A stretch of DNA of 64,000 nt from Paracoccaceae bacterium. Lineage in GTDB: Bacteria; Pseudomonadota; Alphaproteobacteria; Rhodobacterales; Rhodobacteraceae. The notes beneath the pieces are model-generated. The model saw only the letters and a program-made list of their open reading frames with translations, made no database searches and was not told the origin of the DNA. The stretch's first letter is position 1. Every line of letters begins with the position of its first letter. Shown in pieces: positions 1-8,100 of this stretch. The position numbers and the translations under genes are program-made. The stretch spans positions 62,001 through 126,000 of the forward strand of contig JAGRDY010000026.1 of assembly GCA_020446815.1 (NCBI GenBank). Reading direction: 5' to 3'.

Positions 1-43
1 GTGTGATGACGGTGGTATCGAAATCGTGCTCTATGCTGAACAT
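1..43 (-). CDS. Possible start of a divergent gene, cut by the window edge
   Basis: On the minus strand an ATG at position 43 opens a frame that stays open to the window edge (about 14 codons, beginning MFSIEHDF). It would be divergent from the aminotransferase that starts at 170. Only the first residues are visible, the upstream ribosome site is weak, and no family can be named. It may equally be chance. Confidence 0.25.
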   Translation of the reverse strand, partial: MFSIEHDFDTTVIT

Positions 44-169
44 GAACCCAGCCTAGCGCCTGGCCGTTCAAGGCTCAATCGGCAATGCGGGGCGTGGGGG
101 TGGAAAGAGCCGGAAAACTGTTCTACCACGACAACAACCGCCACAAACGCACGACCGAGGAGCGCCGAA

Positions 170-1540
170 ATGCTGACCAATGACCAGCTTGGAAAATGGG
201 ATCGCGACAACTTCTTTCACCCATCGACCCATCTGGCGCAATTCGCCCGGGGCGAGGTTTCCAGCCGCATCGTTACCGGTGGTGAGGGCGTCTATATCGA
301 GGATCGCGACGGCACCCGCCTGCTTGATGCCTTTGCCGGACTTTATTGCGTCAATGTCGGTTATGGGCGCACCGCGATTGCCAAAGCGATCAGCGAACAG
401 GCGCATCAGCTGGCCTATTACCACGCCTATGTCGGGCACGGCACCGAAGTTTCCGTCACGCTGGCGAAAATGGTGATGGACCGGGCGCCCGGGCATATGT
501 CCAAGGTCTATTTCGGGCTGTCCGGGTCGGATGCCAATGAAACCAATGTCAAGCTGATCTGGTATTACAACAACATTCTCGGGCGCCCCGAAAAGAAAAA
601 GATCATCTCACGCTGGCGCGGATATCACGGATCGGGGCTGATGACCGGATCGCTGACCGGGTTGGAGCTGTTTCACAAGAAGTTCGATCTGCCACTGGCG
701 CAGGTGATCCATACCGAGGCGCCCTACTATTTCCGCCGCAAGGACGCGGCGATGAGCGAAGAAGAGTTTTCCGCCGATTGCGCCGCCCGGCTGGAGGCGA
801 TGATCCTTGCCGAAGGCCCCGACAGCATCGCCGCCTTTATCGGTGAGCCGGTTCTGGGCACCGGCGGCATCGTGCCGCCGCCGGCCGGCTATTGGGCGGC
901 AATCCAGGCGGTACTGAAGAAATACGATATCCTGCTGGTCGCCGATGAGGTCGTCACCGGGTTTGGCCGGCTGGGTTCCATGTTCGGCTCGGACCATTAC
1001 GGGATCGTGCCAGATTTCATCACCATCGCCAAGGGATTGACCTCGGCTTACGCGCCGCTGTCCGGGTCCATCGTATCGGAAAGGGTCTGGAAGGTACTGG
1101 AACAGGGGACGGATGAAAACGGCCCGATCGGCCACGGCTGGACCTATTCCGCCCATCCCATCGGGGCCGCGGCAGGGGTCGCCAACCTCAAGCTGATCGA
1201 CGAAATGGGGCTGGTCGAGAATGCGCGCGATGTCGGCGCCTATCTCAATGACGCGATGCACGCGGCTCTGGGCGATCACCCGCATGTCGGCGAGATCAGG
1301 GGCGAAGGGATGCTTTGCGCGGTCGAATTCGTCGAAGACCGTGCCAGGCGCCAGCCCTTTGACGGCGCGCGCAAGGTCGGCCCGTCGGTGGCCGCGGCGC
1401 TTTTGAAACGCGGCACCATCGCCCGCGCGATGCCGCAAGGCGACATCCTGGGCTTTGCCCCGCCGCTCTGCCTGACGCGAGACGAGGCCGACATGGTTGC
1501 CGCCACAACCGCCGAGGCCGTGGCCGAAGTTCTGGGCTGA
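170..1540 (+). CDS. Class III PLP-dependent aminotransferase
   Basis: A 456-residue fold-type I omega-aminotransferase of the class that moves an amino group from a terminal amine or beta-amino acid to pyruvate or 2-oxoglutarate. The catalytic PLP lysine is K288 in IAKGLTSAYAPL, and the ring-nitrogen aspartate is D259 in VADEVVTGFGR. Length is normal for the family. The frame is open 48 codons further up, but the ATG at 170 is chosen because GAGGAG lies just before it and the product then begins at the usual place. It faces the LysR gene tail to tail, and its last codons are the first unit of a 13-bp tandem array. Given the nearby amine-catabolic operon it may act on the same pathway, for example on 4-aminobutyrate. 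The exact substrate cannot be read from sequence. Confidence 0.85.
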   Translation: MLTNDQLGKWDRDNFFHPSTHLAQFARGEVSSRIVTGGEGVYIEDRDGTRLLDAFAGLYCVNVGYGRTAIAKAISEQAHQLAYYHAYVGHGTEVSVTLAKMVMDRAPGHMSKVYFGLSGSDANETNVKLIWYYNNILGRPEKKKIISRWRGYHGSGLMTGSLTGLELFHKKFDLPLAQVIHTEAPYYFRRKDAAMSEEEFSADCAARLEAMILAEGPDSIAAFIGEPVLGTGGIVPPPAGYWAAIQAVLKKYDILLVADEVVTGFGRLGSMFGSDHYGIVPDFITIAKGLTSAYAPLSGSIVSERVWKVLEQGTDENGPIGHGWTYSAHPIGAAAGVANLKLIDEMGLVENARDVGAYLNDAMHAALGDHPHVGEIRGEGMLCAVEFVEDRARRQPFDGARKVGPSVAAALLKRGTIARAMPQGDILGFAPPLCLTRDEADMVAATTAEAVAEVLG

Positions 1541-1619
1541 GGTTCTGGGCTGAGGTTCCGGGCCGGGCTTGCGGGCCGAATTTTCGGGCCGAATTTCCGG
1601 GCCGGGCTTCCGCGCCGGC
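1529..1619. repeat. 13-bp tandem repeat, seven units, over the aminotransferase stop codon
   Basis: Seven head-to-tail 13-bp units run from 1529 to 1619. Units 1 and 2 are identical (GTTCTGGGCTGAG). Units 3 to 7 diverge around the core TTCCGGGCCG. Unit 1 contains the last three codons and the TGA of the aminotransferase, so the stop region is duplicated. The array fills most of the gap before the convergent LysR gene. No simple terminator hairpin is evident in it. Confidence 0.85.
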
Positions 1620-1643
1620 GCGCAATTCCGGCGCGGCTGGCGC

Positions 1644-2600
1644 TCAGCGGTAGGTGCGTTTTGCCATCGGGGTCGTGCGGATCGCGGTCTTGAGCGCTTC
1701 AATGAAACTGGTTTCCGCCCGGTTGAAAGCCTTTCGCGGGCTCGTCACAAGGAAGATATCGACCGCGGGCGGTTTCTTGTAAGGCGGCAATCGCCACAAG
1801 AGTCCGTCCTTCACATCGCGCGCGGCGACATGCACCGGCAGCGGCCCGATGCCAAGTCCGCACAGGATCATCCGGCGCAGTTCTTCAAGCTGCGAGGACT
1901 GGCCGACGATGCGCTGGGCCATTTCGTTTTGCTGGCGCAAAAGGGCGACGGGCCGCAAGGCATCGTTCAGATCATCGGTGTCGAATGACACCGCATCCAG
2001 ATGGCGCAGGTCGCTGAGTTTCAGGTCATGCTTGCCGAACATCGGATGCGGCGGGCCACAATAGAAACCGAAGAATTCGCGGTAGATGTTTTCATATTCC
2101 AGATCCGGCAGGCGGCGGTTGACCAGACAAATGCCAAGGCTGGCGGTCTTGTCCTGAACAAGATTGGCGACTTCCTCGCTCGGCGCGATCTTGATGGAAT
2201 AGGTCACTTTGGGGTGGGTGCGGTAACTGCGCGCCAGCAAATCATCCAGCAAGGGCGTGACGACATGGGTGGCAAGGCAGATGGTGATGTGGCCGGAAAT
2301 TTCATCCGCGCCGGCAAGGGTGATTTCTTTCAGACGTGAGATGCCGGTATAGATGTCGATACATTCCTGATAGAGTGTGCGGCCCTCGGCCGTCAGCCTG
2401 AACGTGCCCCGGCCACGCTCGATCAGCCGGCAGCCCAGTTCGGCCTCCAGCCGGCCGAGCGCCAGGCTTATGGCCGGCTGGCCGCGCAAAAGACGGTTGG
2501 CCGCCCGCGAAATACCGCCTTCTTCGACGATCACCACGAAGGTGCGCAACAAGTTCCAGTCAAGATTGGCGACGAAGCGGTTATGGGGTTGCCTGGACAT
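1644..2600 (-). CDS. LysR-family transcriptional regulator
   Basis: A 318-residue LysR-type regulator. It has an N-terminal winged helix-turn-helix (about residues 14-73, LDWNLLRTF through AAEGRTLYQ-like sequence) and a C-terminal effector-binding domain of the periplasmic-binding-protein fold. ATG at 2600 is used; the TTG one codon earlier is less likely. It is divergent from the ABC transporter operon starting at 2710, the usual arrangement for a LysR activator of a catabolic operon with a small-molecule inducer. The intergenic region carries a dyad at 2617-2645 that could be its operator. The inducer is unknown; an acylated amine or beta-amino acid would fit the operon. Confidence 0.88.
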   Translation of the reverse strand: MSRQPHNRFVANLDWNLLRTFVVIVEEGGISRAANRLLRGQPAISLALGRLEAELGCRLIERGRGTFRLTAEGRTLYQECIDIYTGISRLKEITLAGADEISGHITICLATHVVTPLLDDLLARSYRTHPKVTYSIKIAPSEEVANLVQDKTASLGICLVNRRLPDLEYENIYREFFGFYCGPPHPMFGKHDLKLSDLRHLDAVSFDTDDLNDALRPVALLRQQNEMAQRIVGQSSQLEELRRMILCGLGIGPLPVHVAARDVKDGLLWRLPPYKKPPAVDIFLVTSPRKAFNRAETSFIEALKTAIRTTPMAKRTYR

Positions 2601-2616
2601 CAATCAGTTCAATGAT

Positions 2617-2645
2617 CATCATTACAAATATTGATTACAATGATG
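2617..2645. promoter_or_regulatory. Dyad in the LysR/ABC-operon divergent promoter region (candidate LysR operator)
   Basis: An AT-rich island in GC-rich DNA carries perfect 7-bp arms, CATCATT at 2617-2623 and AATGATG at 2639-2645, with partial symmetry between them about position 2631. A 7-bp direct repeat ATTACAA at 2621 and 2634 overlaps it. The position between divergent regulator and target is typical of LysR sites. Binding is inferred. Confidence 0.45.
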
Positions 2646-2709
2646 CTCAGTCAGATGCAATAGTGTGCAGGCAAGGCAAACCGACACAAGATGGGGAATA
2701 CGACAAGGC

Positions 2710-3582
2710 ATGAGCGGCCCGGACAGAGCCCCAGATCTGCGCCCATGGTTCCTGCTTGCACCGGCGCTTTTGTCGATCATCGTGCTTGTCGTCATTCCGA
2801 TGTCGTTCATTCTGGTCTATTCCTTCTATGAAAATATCGACCTTGCGGTCGACCGCGCCGCCTTTCAGTTCTCGAACTGGCAAGAGCTGTTTCGCGACAA
2901 ATATTACCACGTCGCCATTTGGAAGACGCTGCGCCTGTCGGTGATCGTCACCATACTGGCTGCCGTGCTCGGCTATGTCCCGGCCTATTTCATCGCCATG
3001 ACAAGGTTCCGGCACCGCTGGCTCTTGCTGTTGCTGCTGATCCTGCCGTTCTGGGTCAGCTTCATCATCCGCACGCTGAGCTGGATACATATTCTGGGCA
3101 ACCAGGGCGCGTTGAACGGGCTGTTCGAATGGCTGGGCCTTACCGATGCGCCGCTTTCGATGATGTATAACGAAACAACGGTCATCATCGGTTTTCTGCA
3201 TGTGTTTCTTCCCTACATGATCCTGAACGTCTATGTCAGCCTCGATGGGATCGACGACAACCTTGAACCTGCCGCCCGCACGTTGGGCGCGACGCCTTGG
3301 CAGGCTTTTCGGGAAGTCACATTGCCACTGTCGCTGCCCGGTCTTGCGGCGGGCTGCCTGCTGGTTTTCGTGCTGACCGGTGGCAGCTATGTGACCCCGC
3401 TGATCCTGGGCGGCCCGAATGACTATCTGTTCGGCAATCTCATCCATGATGCCGTCGTATCCGAACTGAACTGGCCGATGGGTGCCACGCTGTCTTTCAC
3501 GCTGCTGGTGATGCTGGGGCTGATTGTGGTGATCTACAGCCGGTTCATGGGCATCAACCAGCTTGCCAAAGCGTTCAGGTAG
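2710..3582 (+). CDS. ABC transporter permease, PotB-like
   Basis: An inner-membrane permease of about 290 residues in the spermidine/putrescine (PotB) branch of ABC importers, with about six hydrophobic spans. The EAA loop that contacts the ATPase is visible as EPAARTLGATPWQAFREVTLPLSLPG-type sequence near residue 185. ATG at 2710 is preferred to a GTG at 2665 because the product then starts close to the first membrane span. It is the first gene of an operon running to 10526. Homology fixes the family, but the true ligand may be a lysine-like or acetylated diamine compound rather than spermidine. Confidence 0.88.
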   Translation: MSGPDRAPDLRPWFLLAPALLSIIVLVVIPMSFILVYSFYENIDLAVDRAAFQFSNWQELFRDKYYHVAIWKTLRLSVIVTILAAVLGYVPAYFIAMTRFRHRWLLLLLLILPFWVSFIIRTLSWIHILGNQGALNGLFEWLGLTDAPLSMMYNETTVIIGFLHVFLPYMILNVYVSLDGIDDNLEPAARTLGATPWQAFREVTLPLSLPGLAAGCLLVFVLTGGSYVTPLILGGPNDYLFGNLIHDAVVSELNWPMGATLSFTLLVMLGLIVVIYSRFMGINQLAKAFR

Positions 3583-3591
3583 GGGGGCGAC

Positions 3592-4377
3592 ATGCGTGCC
3601 TGGAAACTGATCCGCTTATATACGTTCCTTGTTTATGTGTTCATGTTCGCGCCCATCGCGGTCGTGCTCTTGCTGGCTTTCAACAGCTCTCAGTTCGGGG
3701 GCTTTCCGATCGAGGGGTTCAGCTTGCGCTGGTTCTACAGGCTGGCGGAAAACGAAGCCATCATGCGCGCGCTGAAGACCTCGCTGTCGCTGGGGCTCTT
3801 GACGGCTCTGGCGTCGACCAGCATTGGCGTTCTCGCGTCATTGGCGCTGGTGCGGTACCGGTTCCGTGGCAAGGATTTGATCACGACGCTGTTGATTTCG
3901 CCGGTTCTGGTGCCCGAAACCGTGCTTGCCGTGGGCCTGCTGATTTTCCTGCGCTGGCTGCATGTTCCCCGGTCCTTCCTGCTGTTGTTGCTGGGGCATT
4001 CGATCATCGCCCTGCCCTTCGTGGTCCTGGTCGTGCAGGCCCGTCTCGTCGGCATCAAGAAGGAATATGAAGAAGCCGCTCGCAGCCTTGGCGCCAATCC
4101 GGTGCAGACCTTCTTTTCAGTAACCCTGCCGCTTCTCATGCCCGCCGTCTTCGCCGGGTCGCTCTTTGCCTTTACCATTTCGTTCGACAACATCACCGCC
4201 ACCATCTTCTGGCGCCCGACAGGCATGGAAACCGTACCCACACAGATATTCGGGATGCTGCGCAATTCCGTCAGCCCCGAAATCAACGCCCTGGGCTTCG
4301 TGATGATCGTCATCACCGTCGGGGTGCCCCTGATGGCGGGGGGGCTGGCCCGCTATTTCGCCCGCAAGAAAACCTGA
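3592..4377 (+). CDS. ABC transporter permease, PotC-like
   Basis: The second permease (261 residues) of the polyamine-type importer. It has six predicted membrane spans and an EAA loop (YEEAARSLGANPVQTFFSV) near residue 160. It pairs with the PotB-like protein to form the channel. The start ATG at 3592 follows a strong GGGGGG-type ribosome site, 9 bp after the previous stop, so the two are translated together. Its length is normal for the family. It is followed after about 39 bp by the binding-protein gene. Confidence 0.9.
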   Translation: MRAWKLIRLYTFLVYVFMFAPIAVVLLLAFNSSQFGGFPIEGFSLRWFYRLAENEAIMRALKTSLSLGLLTALASTSIGVLASLALVRYRFRGKDLITTLLISPVLVPETVLAVGLLIFLRWLHVPRSFLLLLLGHSIIALPFVVLVVQARLVGIKKEYEEAARSLGANPVQTFFSVTLPLLMPAVFAGSLFAFTISFDNITATIFWRPTGMETVPTQIFGMLRNSVSPEINALGFVMIVITVGVPLMAGGLARYFARKKT

Positions 4378-4416
4378 GGGCCAAATGGCCCCGATCATTC
4401 AACAAGGAGAAAGAGA

Positions 4417-5580
4417 ATGAAGAAAATCGACAGCACCAGGCGCTATGAAATCCTGCGCGAAAGGATGGGCAATGGCGATGTGGACCGCCGGACCTTCGCG
4501 GGCCTGTTGGGCGCCGCGGGGATTACCGCCGGCGTCAGCGGCGGGATCATGACCGCATTGGCGCGCGAGGCGCGCGCCGCCGGGACAACGCTCTATTTCG
4601 AGGGCTGGGGCGGCGTGGTGAGCGATGCGCTGCGCAAATACGCCTTTGACCCCTACGAGGCGGCAACCGGCAACAAGGTGGTCGATTCGACCTTTGGCGG
4701 CGAAACCGAGGTGATGACCAAGATCAAGGCCGCCGGCAACACCGAGGGCCACAACATCCTGCATTCATCGGGTGTCAACTGGTATGCGCGTTGGGTCGAT
4801 GCCGGCTATGGAAGCGAATTGAACGAGGCCAATATTCCCAACCTCGCCAATGTGATGGAGGCCATCATCAAGCCGTTCCGGGCCATTACGCCCGACAGCC
4901 TGTCGGCGGTCCCCTATGATTATGGGACCACCGGAATCGCTTACAACACCAAGTATATCAGCAAGGAAGAAGCCGAATCGCTGGGCGCCAACCTGCTGCT
5001 GAAAAAAGAGCTGAAGGGCAAGATCGGCGGCTGGGGAGATGCGGCCAATCGCGTCTGGTACGGCGCCCTGCAATCCGATCAGGATCCCAACAATATTCAG
5101 GATTGGGACGCGGTCTGGGCAAAGGTGCGTGAAGGCCGCGATCTGGTGCTGAAGTACTGGAGTTCGGGCGCCGAGTTGATGGATCTTTTGGCGAAAGAGG
5201 AAATCTACACCACCGAGGCCTGGTCGGGCCGGGTTGCCGCGCTTCAGGAACAGGGCCATCCGATTGCCTATTTCGACCCGAAGAACGGCCTTGCGTGGAT
5301 GGAAAGCATGTTTGTGCTCAAGGGTTCGCCCATGGCCGAGGCGGAAGAGCTGTTGAACTTCATGCTTGACCCGGCGACATCCATCGCCGTGGCCGAAGGG
5401 CAGAAATACCCGTCCTCGCTCGACCCGAACAAGGTCGCGATGACCGATATGATCAAGGCCCTGCCCGCCTATGATCCGACTGGCAAGCTCGAAAACCTGG
5501 TGTTCCGCAACCCGGCTATCTGGAACCCGCTCGAAAAGGAATATACCAAAGAGTGGAACCGAATTGCCAAGGGCGGCTGA
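4417..5580 (+). CDS. Periplasmic substrate-binding protein of the polyamine-type ABC importer (Tat-exported)
   Basis: A 387-residue PotD/PotF-like extracellular solute-binding protein (family 1). The N-terminus carries a twin-arginine motif, DRRTFAGLLG with R24-R25, then a hydrophobic stretch ending near AREARAA. It therefore appears to be exported folded by the Tat system, which is not the usual E. coli PotD route. It captures the ligand and delivers it to the two permeases just upstream. A good AAGGAGA ribosome site precedes the ATG. A strong hairpin follows the gene (5599-5631), consistent with extra mRNA for this subunit. Ligand identity is inferred only from context. Confidence 0.9.
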   Translation: MKKIDSTRRYEILRERMGNGDVDRRTFAGLLGAAGITAGVSGGIMTALAREARAAGTTLYFEGWGGVVSDALRKYAFDPYEAATGNKVVDSTFGGETEVMTKIKAAGNTEGHNILHSSGVNWYARWVDAGYGSELNEANIPNLANVMEAIIKPFRAITPDSLSAVPYDYGTTGIAYNTKYISKEEAESLGANLLLKKELKGKIGGWGDAANRVWYGALQSDQDPNNIQDWDAVWAKVREGRDLVLKYWSSGAELMDLLAKEEIYTTEAWSGRVAALQEQGHPIAYFDPKNGLAWMESMFVLKGSPMAEAEELLNFMLDPATSIAVAEGQKYPSSLDPNKVAMTDMIKALPAYDPTGKLENLVFRNPAIWNPLEKEYTKEWNRIAKGG

Positions 5581-5598
5581 GACGCCATTGATCAGGAC

Positions 5599-5631
5599 GG
5601 CGGGCCGCCACCGGCGGGCCGCCGCTATTTT
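5599..5631 (+). terminator. Hairpin plus T-run between binding-protein and ATPase genes
   Basis: GGCGG (5599-5603) pairs with CCGCC (5619-5623), and CCGCC (5605-5609) pairs with GGCGG (5613-5617). The loop is ACC and there is a single G-G mismatch, then GCTATTTT. This is a 10-bp GC stem with a short T-run. It may be a partial terminator or a 3' stabiliser that raises binding-protein mRNA over the downstream genes. Confidence 0.6.
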
Positions 5632-5656
5632 CAGAACTCGGTTGCGGGGCCGTTGA

Positions 5657-6736
5657 ATGGCGGGTGTAGAGCTTAAGAACGTCAAGAAATCCTTCGGGCT
5701 GATCACCGCCGTGCAGGATATGAATGTAACCTTCGATGAAGGCTCGTTCACAACCCTGCTCGGCCCTTCGGGCTGCGGCAAGACCACGATCCTGCGCATG
5801 GTTGCGGGGCTCGAGGCGCCGACCGACGGCGACATTCTTGTCGGCGGCACGCGGGTCAATGAAGTGCCGATCCACAAGCGCAACCTTGGGCTGGTGTTTC
5901 AGAACTACGCGCTTTTTCCGCATCGCACCATCGGCCAGAACATCGCCTTTGGCCTGAAATATCGAAACGTCTCGAAATCCGATATCGCCGACAAGGTCAA
6001 GGCCGCGCTGGACATCGTGCGCCTGCCGGGGGTCGAGGATCGCTATCCCAGCCAGTTGTCCGGCGGCCAGCAACAGCGTATCGCGCTGGCGCGGGCCATC
6101 GTCATCGAACCCGACGTTCTGTTGCTTGACGAACCGCTTTCCGCGCTGGATGCAAATCTGCGCGAAGAAATGCGCGTGGAGCTCAAGGCCATCCAGCACC
6201 GCATCGGCGTGACCTCGATCTTCGTCACCCATGACCAATCCGAGGCGCTGGCCATGTCCGACAAGATCATCGTGATGAGCGCAGGCAAGATGCAGCAGGT
6301 CGGCGCCCCGGAAGAGGTCTACAACAGCCCGGCCAACGAATTCGTCGCCAATTTTCTTGGCGCCTCGAATATTCTCGATGTGACTGTGACAAGCGCGGAC
6401 AACCGGACCATCGTGGTGCAGACGCCGCAATTCGGCACCATTACCGTACCCCGTGCGCGGGTGGCCGATCTGCATGGTGCGAAAACCGGGCGGCTGGTGG
6501 TGCGGGCGGAAAAGCTGCGGTTGCTGGAGGCGACGGCACACGATGGCGGCGTCAGCGCCCCCGGCACGGTCGAGGCGGTGGATTACCAGGGTCAGATCGC
6601 ACGATACTTCGTGCGCGTCGGCGATGCCCAGTTTCAGGCCATGAACATGATCGACGGTCGCCCCTTCGAAGCCGGGACCGGCGTGCAGGTAGCGTTCAAC
6701 CCGCAGGATTGTTCCGTCCTGCCCATCGAAAGTTAG
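5657..6736 (+). CDS. ABC transporter ATP-binding protein, PotA-like
   Basis: A 359-residue cytoplasmic ATPase that powers the importer. All nucleotide-binding motifs are intact: Walker A GPSGCGKTT at residues 36-44, Q-loop FQNYALFP, signature LSGGQQQR, Walker B LLLDEPLSALD and the switch histidine in VTHDQSEAL. A C-terminal TOBE region follows (about 240-355). Length and domain order are those of PotA. It lies 76 bp after the binding-protein gene, across the hairpin, and is followed 4 bp later by an aminotransferase, tying uptake to catabolism. Confidence 0.92.
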   Translation: MAGVELKNVKKSFGLITAVQDMNVTFDEGSFTTLLGPSGCGKTTILRMVAGLEAPTDGDILVGGTRVNEVPIHKRNLGLVFQNYALFPHRTIGQNIAFGLKYRNVSKSDIADKVKAALDIVRLPGVEDRYPSQLSGGQQQRIALARAIVIEPDVLLLDEPLSALDANLREEMRVELKAIQHRIGVTSIFVTHDQSEALAMSDKIIVMSAGKMQQVGAPEEVYNSPANEFVANFLGASNILDVTVTSADNRTIVVQTPQFGTITVPRARVADLHGAKTGRLVVRAEKLRLLEATAHDGGVSAPGTVEAVDYQGQIARYFVRVGDAQFQAMNMIDGRPFEAGTGVQVAFNPQDCSVLPIES

Positions 6737-6740
6737 GGCA

Positions 6741-8090
6741 ATGCCCCCCAAGAGCCACTTGTTCTACCAGACCCGCCACCGGCGCCCGATGCTCGACCGC
6801 GCCGAGGGCGTCTATCTTTGGGACGTCGATGGCAAGCGCTATCTGGACGGGTCGTCCGGCGCGATGGTCAGCAATATCGGCCATTCCGATCCGCGGGTGA
6901 TCGAGGCGATGCGCCGGCAGATGGACAAATCCACCTTTGGCTACCGGCTGCACTTTGAGACCGAGCCCGGAGAACGCCTTGCCGAAAAGGTGGCCGGCCT
7001 CGCGCCCGAGGGCATGGAAAAGGTGTTCTTTGTCTCGGGCGGCTCCGAGGCGGTCGAAAGCGCCATCAAACTGGCGCGGCAATATGCGGTGACGGCCGGG
7101 CAGGCCTCGCGCTGGAAGGTGATTTCGCGCAGCCCCAGCTATCACGGCTCCACCCTCGGGGCGCTGGCGCTGACCGGTTACGCGCCGCTGACCGATCCGT
7201 TCCTGCCGATGATGCAGGCAATGCCCAAGATACCCGCACCGCGCGCTTATCTCGACGGTCTGGACATGGATGACCCGGCTACCGGCGCGCATTATGCCGC
7301 GATGCTGGACGCGAAGATCATCGCCGAAGGGGCGGACAGCGTTCTGGCCTTCATTCACGAACCCGTTGGCGGGGCATCGACCGGTGCGCTGGTGCCGCCT
7401 GCGGGTTACATGCAGGCGGTGCGAGACATCTGCGACCGGCACGGCGTGATCCTGATCCATGACGAGGTAATGTCGGGGGGCGGGCGCACCGGCAGGTTTT
7501 TCGGCGCAGAACATTGGGGGGTGGCCCCCGACATCATCGCCATTTCCAAGGGATTCGGCGCAGGCTATGCGCCCCTGGGGGCGATGATCGCCCATGAAAG
7601 GTACGTCGAGCCGGTTCTGGATGCGGGCGGCTTCATGCACGGCCACACCTATGCGGGCAACCCGCTGGCCTGTGCGGCCGGTCTTGCCGTGCTCGATGTC
7701 ATCGACTCCGACGGGTTGCTGGAAAACGCCAGCCGCATCGGCGCCTTGCTGAAATCACGGCTGGAAGATCTGATGCAGCGGTTTTCCTTCATCGGCGACG
7801 TGCGCGGCAAGGGATTGCTGCTGGCGTTCGAGCTGGTATCGGACCGCCAGACCATGAAACCTTTGCCCAAGGCGTTACAGGCGCATTCCGAACTGGTCGA
7901 GCTTGCCTATGCCCAGGGCCTGATCATCTATTCGCGGCGCAGCCGCGACGGCATCGAGGGCGATCATTTCCTGGTCTGCCCGCCGATGATTTCCACCGCA
8001 GAGCATGTCGAGGAAATCATCGAAAAGCTTACCATCGCCCTGACGCAATTCGAAAACCGGGCTGACCTGCCCCTTTCGCGAAAAAACTGA
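6741..8090 (+). CDS. Class III PLP-dependent aminotransferase in the importer operon
   Basis: A 449-residue fold-type I omega-aminotransferase. The PLP lysine is K270 (AISKGFGAGYAPL) and the cofactor aspartate is D241 (LIHDEVMSGGGRTG). It starts 4 bp after the ATPase stop and is followed 10 bp later by a BKACE gene. A BKACE uses a beta-keto acid, so the likely job of this aminotransferase is to turn a beta-amino acid (possibly N6-acetyl-beta-lysine) into that beta-keto acid. This is inference from gene order. The family also covers many other amine donors. Confidence 0.88.
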   Translation: MPPKSHLFYQTRHRRPMLDRAEGVYLWDVDGKRYLDGSSGAMVSNIGHSDPRVIEAMRRQMDKSTFGYRLHFETEPGERLAEKVAGLAPEGMEKVFFVSGGSEAVESAIKLARQYAVTAGQASRWKVISRSPSYHGSTLGALALTGYAPLTDPFLPMMQAMPKIPAPRAYLDGLDMDDPATGAHYAAMLDAKIIAEGADSVLAFIHEPVGGASTGALVPPAGYMQAVRDICDRHGVILIHDEVMSGGGRTGRFFGAEHWGVAPDIIAISKGFGAGYAPLGAMIAHERYVEPVLDAGGFMHGHTYAGNPLACAAGLAVLDVIDSDGLLENASRIGALLKSRLEDLMQRFSFIGDVRGKGLLLAFELVSDRQTMKPLPKALQAHSELVELAYAQGLIIYSRRSRDGIEGDHFLVCPPMISTAEHVEEIIEKLTIALTQFENRADLPLSRKN

Positions 8091-8100
8091 CGGGGGCGGA

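Noticed and set aside
1529..1619. CRISPR array
   Set aside because: Units are 13 bp without spacers; it is a plain tandem repeat.
608..1702. A 364-codon minus-strand open frame over the first aminotransferase
   Set aside because: It is antisense to a clear PLP enzyme, is rich in Arg/Gly/Pro as high-GC shadow frames are, and has no recognisable domain.
5516..6751. A 411-codon minus-strand open frame over the ATPase gene
   Set aside because: Antisense to PotA, whose motifs are all intact; no family features and biased composition.
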